Shown here in pieces: positions 62,442 to 64,000 of a DNA stretch of 64,000 nucleotides. The position numbers and the translations under genes were made by a program. Under the pieces are notes generated by a model, which saw only the letters and a program-made list of their open reading frames with translations, had not been told where the DNA came from and made no database searches. The stretch's first letter is position 1, and every line of letters starts with the position of its first letter. Source of the stretch: Azospirillum brasilense (lineage in GTDB: Bacteria; Pseudomonadota; Alphaproteobacteria; Azospirillales; Azospirillaceae); the NCBI RefSeq assembly GCF_007827815.1, contig NZ_VITH01000005.1, positions 124,001 to 188,000 of the forward strand, written 5' to 3'.

Positions 62442-62856
62442 CCGTCCCCAACGTGTTGTGGAGAACCCGTCCGAATCTGTGGACAACGGGGATCTCCTGG
62501 ATTCTGTCCCTCGGGGCGGGACTCGTCGCCCCCGCTGGCGCCCCCTTCGGGACAATCCGCGCGCCCTCTCCGGAACATGGGTACAATGACTCCCGCGGAC
62601 CATGTTATCCACGGGATTCCCAGGCTTCCCGGTATAGCATTTCCGCCGTTTCCGGCGAAAGCGTCCGGAGTCGTCCACAGAATCCGATTTTCGTCCACAG
62701 CGCGCCGTCCAGCCTGTGGACGATTCGGCGCAAAGCGGGGATTCCCGTTTTCCACAGGCACCCACCACCCCTTCTTCCTTTCTCTCTTTAAAAAGAATAC
62801 TGAGTAGAGGGGAGACAACCCGCAGACCCGATTCACTCATAGGGGAACGATCCGCC
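62442..62856. other. oriC: Putative chromosomal replication origin (oriC)
   Basis: A 415-bp non-coding gap between divergent ppsR and hemE. It carries seven DnaA-box-like 9-mers: 62457-62465 and 62478-62486 (TGTGGAGAA and TGTGGACAA), 62605-62613 (TTATCCACG), 62671-62679 and 62691-62699 (both TCGTCCACA), 62715-62723 (TGTGGACGA, the same box inverted), and 62748-62756 (TTTTCCACA). Just after them is an AT-rich tract at about 62775-62806, a plausible unwinding element. The Caulobacter origin lies in exactly this ppsR-homologue/hemE interval. The nearby parS sites support it. Confidence 0.85.
62775..62806. other. AT-rich tract, possible DNA unwinding element
   Basis: The stretch of T/C runs followed by TTTAAAAAGAATACTGAG is the most AT-rich part of the gap and sits directly beside the cluster of DnaA-box-like sites. 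It may also contain the hemE promoter. Confidence 0.55.
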
Positions 62857-63915
62857 GTGTCCGAGGCCGTGTCCAAGATTGCCAAGCCGATGCTCGCCGC
62901 CCTCGCCGGCGAGGTGCGTCCGCGCCCGCCCTTCTGGCTGATGCGCCAGGCCGGCCGTTACCTGCCGGAATATCGGGAATTGCGCGCCAAGGCCGGCAGC
63001 TTCCTGGACATGTGCTACAACCCGGATCACGCGGTGGAGGTGACCCTGCAGCCGCTGCGCCGCTACGACATGGACGCGGCGATTCTGTTCTCCGACATCC
63101 TGGTGGTGCCGCACGCCCTGGGCCAGCCGCTGGCCTTCCTGGAGGGCGAGGGGCCGAAGCTCGACCCTGTGAGAAGCGTGGAAGACCTCAAGCGCCTGTC
63201 GCGCGACCGCTTCCACGAGCGGCTGGAGCCGGTCTACGAGACCGTCCGCCGCCTCTCCAGCGCGATTCCGGCGCACACCACGCTGATCGGCTTTGCCGGA
63301 GCGCCCTGGACGATCGCCTGCTACATGGTCGAGGGGGCGGGGTCCAAGGAGTACGCGCACGTCAAGCGCTGGGCCTACGGCGATCCGGCCGGGTTCGGCG
63401 CGCTGATGGATCTGCTGGTCGAGGTGACCGCCGATTACCTGTGCACCCAGATCGAGGCCGGGGCCGAGGTGGTCCAGCTCTTCGACAGCTGGGCGGGTGT
63501 TCTTCCGGCCGGCGAGTTCCGCCGCTGGGTGATCGAGCCGACGCGGCGGATCGTGGATCTCATCAAGGCGCGTCACCCCGCGATTCCGGTCATCGGTTTC
63601 CCGCGCGGTGCGGGCCTCTCCTATGAGGCTTACGTCACGGGCAGTGGTGTGGATGCGGTCGGGCTCGACACCACCGTCCCGGTGGCTTGGGCGGCCGGGA
63701 ATCTGCAATCCAGATTGCCGGTGCAGGGCAACCTCGACCCGATCATGCTCGCCGCCGGTGGCGAGGCCCTGCGCACCGCCGCGTCGGAGATTCTGGAGAC
63801 GCTTGCCGGCAAGCCCTTCGTCTTCAACCTGGGCCATGGCGTGATCCAGACCACGCCGCCGGACCATGTCGCCGAGCTGGCCCGTTTGATCAAGGACTGG
63901 CCGAACCGCGGCTAA
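62857..63915 (+). CDS. hemE: Uroporphyrinogen decarboxylase
   Basis: A 352-residue enzyme that decarboxylates uroporphyrinogen III to coproporphyrinogen III in haem synthesis. [20 protein letters not shown], the catalytic Asp in [30 protein letters not shown] and [16 protein letters not shown] are invariant. A GTG start is chosen; AGGGGAA lies about 9 bases upstream and no in-frame ATG fits the family start. It directly follows oriC and is followed by hemJ. Confidence 0.96.
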   Translation: MSEAVSKIAKPMLAALAGEVRPRPPFWLMRQAGRYLPEYRELRAKAGSFLDMCYNPDHAVEVTLQPLRRYDMDAAILFSDILVVPHALGQPLAFLEGEGPKLDPVRSVEDLKRLSRDRFHERLEPVYETVRRLSSAIPAHTTLIGFAGAPWTIACYMVEGAGSKEYAHVKRWAYGDPAGFGALMDLLVEVTADYLCTQIEAGAEVVQLFDSWAGVLPAGEFRRWVIEPTRRIVDLIKARHPAIPVIGFPRGAGLSYEAYVTGSGVDAVGLDTTVPVAWAAGNLQSRLPVQGNLDPIMLAAGGEALRTAASEILETLAGKPFVFNLGHGVIQTTPPDHVAELARLIKDWPNRG

Positions 63916-63964
63916 GCCCCGGCAGGTTCCAAGAAACGCGCAACGGGAAGGGAAGGGGATTCCA

Positions 63965-64000
63965 GTGCTTTATCTCTGGGTCAAGGCTCTGCACGTCATC
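63965..64000 (+). CDS. hemJ: HemJ protoporphyrinogen oxidase, N-terminal fragment
   Basis: The last 36 bases encode MLYLWVKALHVI from a GTG start preceded by AAGGGGAT. This is the typical N-terminus of HemJ, a membrane protein of haem synthesis often placed right after hemE. The gene is cut by the window edge. Confidence 0.7.
   Translation, partial: MLYLWVKALHVI

Overview
The window is high-GC DNA (roughly 68-70% by eye) from an alphaproteobacterium. Gene content points to Rhodospirillales, most likely Azospirillum (inferred from protein character; no search was run). The decisive landmark is the right end. The order dnaQ-coaE-aroE-maf-ppsR on the minus strand, then a 415-bp gap full of DnaA-box-like 9-mers, then hemE and the first codons of hemJ on the plus strand, matches the origin-proximal order known from Caulobacter and Rickettsia. 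About 10-14 kb to the left lie mnmE-mnmG-rsmG-parA-parB, with three parS palindromes (in rsmG, between mnmG and mnmE, and in aroE). The window is therefore one origin flank of a chromosome.

Layout. 0-9.3 kb: a small DUF1127-like protein, a CatB-type acetyltransferase, a divergent TetR/SDR pair with two inverted operator copies, an OpgC-type membrane acyltransferase behind a CtrA-like box, a secreted alpha/beta hydrolase, speE-speD, a class-I glutamine amidotransferase-like hydrolase, MarR, and a possible small RNA. 9.3-10.8 kb: an FAH-family hydrolase and exonuclease III. 10.8-21.7 kb: a divergent glycan-type cluster. Its minus arm has a GT28-like glycosyltransferase, two GT4 glycosyltransferases, a PAS-GGDEF protein and a histidine phosphatase. 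Its plus arm has an ABC-exporter-like protein whose ATPase motifs are nearly all destroyed, a cyclic-nucleotide-binding protein, a second GT28-like enzyme, a polysaccharide deacetylase and a small membrane protein. 22.3-28.4 kb: an oligopeptide-type ABC importer in overlapping genes, co-directional with the plus arm. 28.4-38.5 kb: mixed housekeeping and envelope genes (M15-like lipoprotein, MBL hydrolase, sorbosone-dehydrogenase-like lipoprotein, response regulator, ribA, a sigma-54-preceded unknown protein with an L,D-transpeptidase-like gene, and a YggS-type PLP protein). 39.2-42 kb: two paralogous porins. 42.3-47.1 kb: DUF3576 lipoprotein, leuS, lptE, holA. 47.2-48.5 kb: phytase-like esterase. 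48.7-54.3 kb: parB-parA-rsmG-mnmG-mnmE. 54.4-58.7 kb: a 2Fe-2S ferredoxin-like protein, a DUF6489-like protein, a YyaL-type thioredoxin-domain protein, a methylated-DNA methyltransferase and a quinone oxidoreductase. 58.8-64 kb: the oriC flank described above.

The most unusual features are: (1) the glycan cluster built around a predicted pseudo-ATPase ABC protein with a roughly 300-residue insertion, accompanied by c-di-GMP and cyclic-nucleotide modules; (2) a family of GC-rich, nested palindromic repeats of about 100 bp, found between genes but also translated in frame inside a glycosyltransferase and in front of the signal sequence of a solute-binding protein; and (3) the oriC/parS architecture. 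No tRNA, rRNA, CRISPR array, insertion sequence or prophage was seen.
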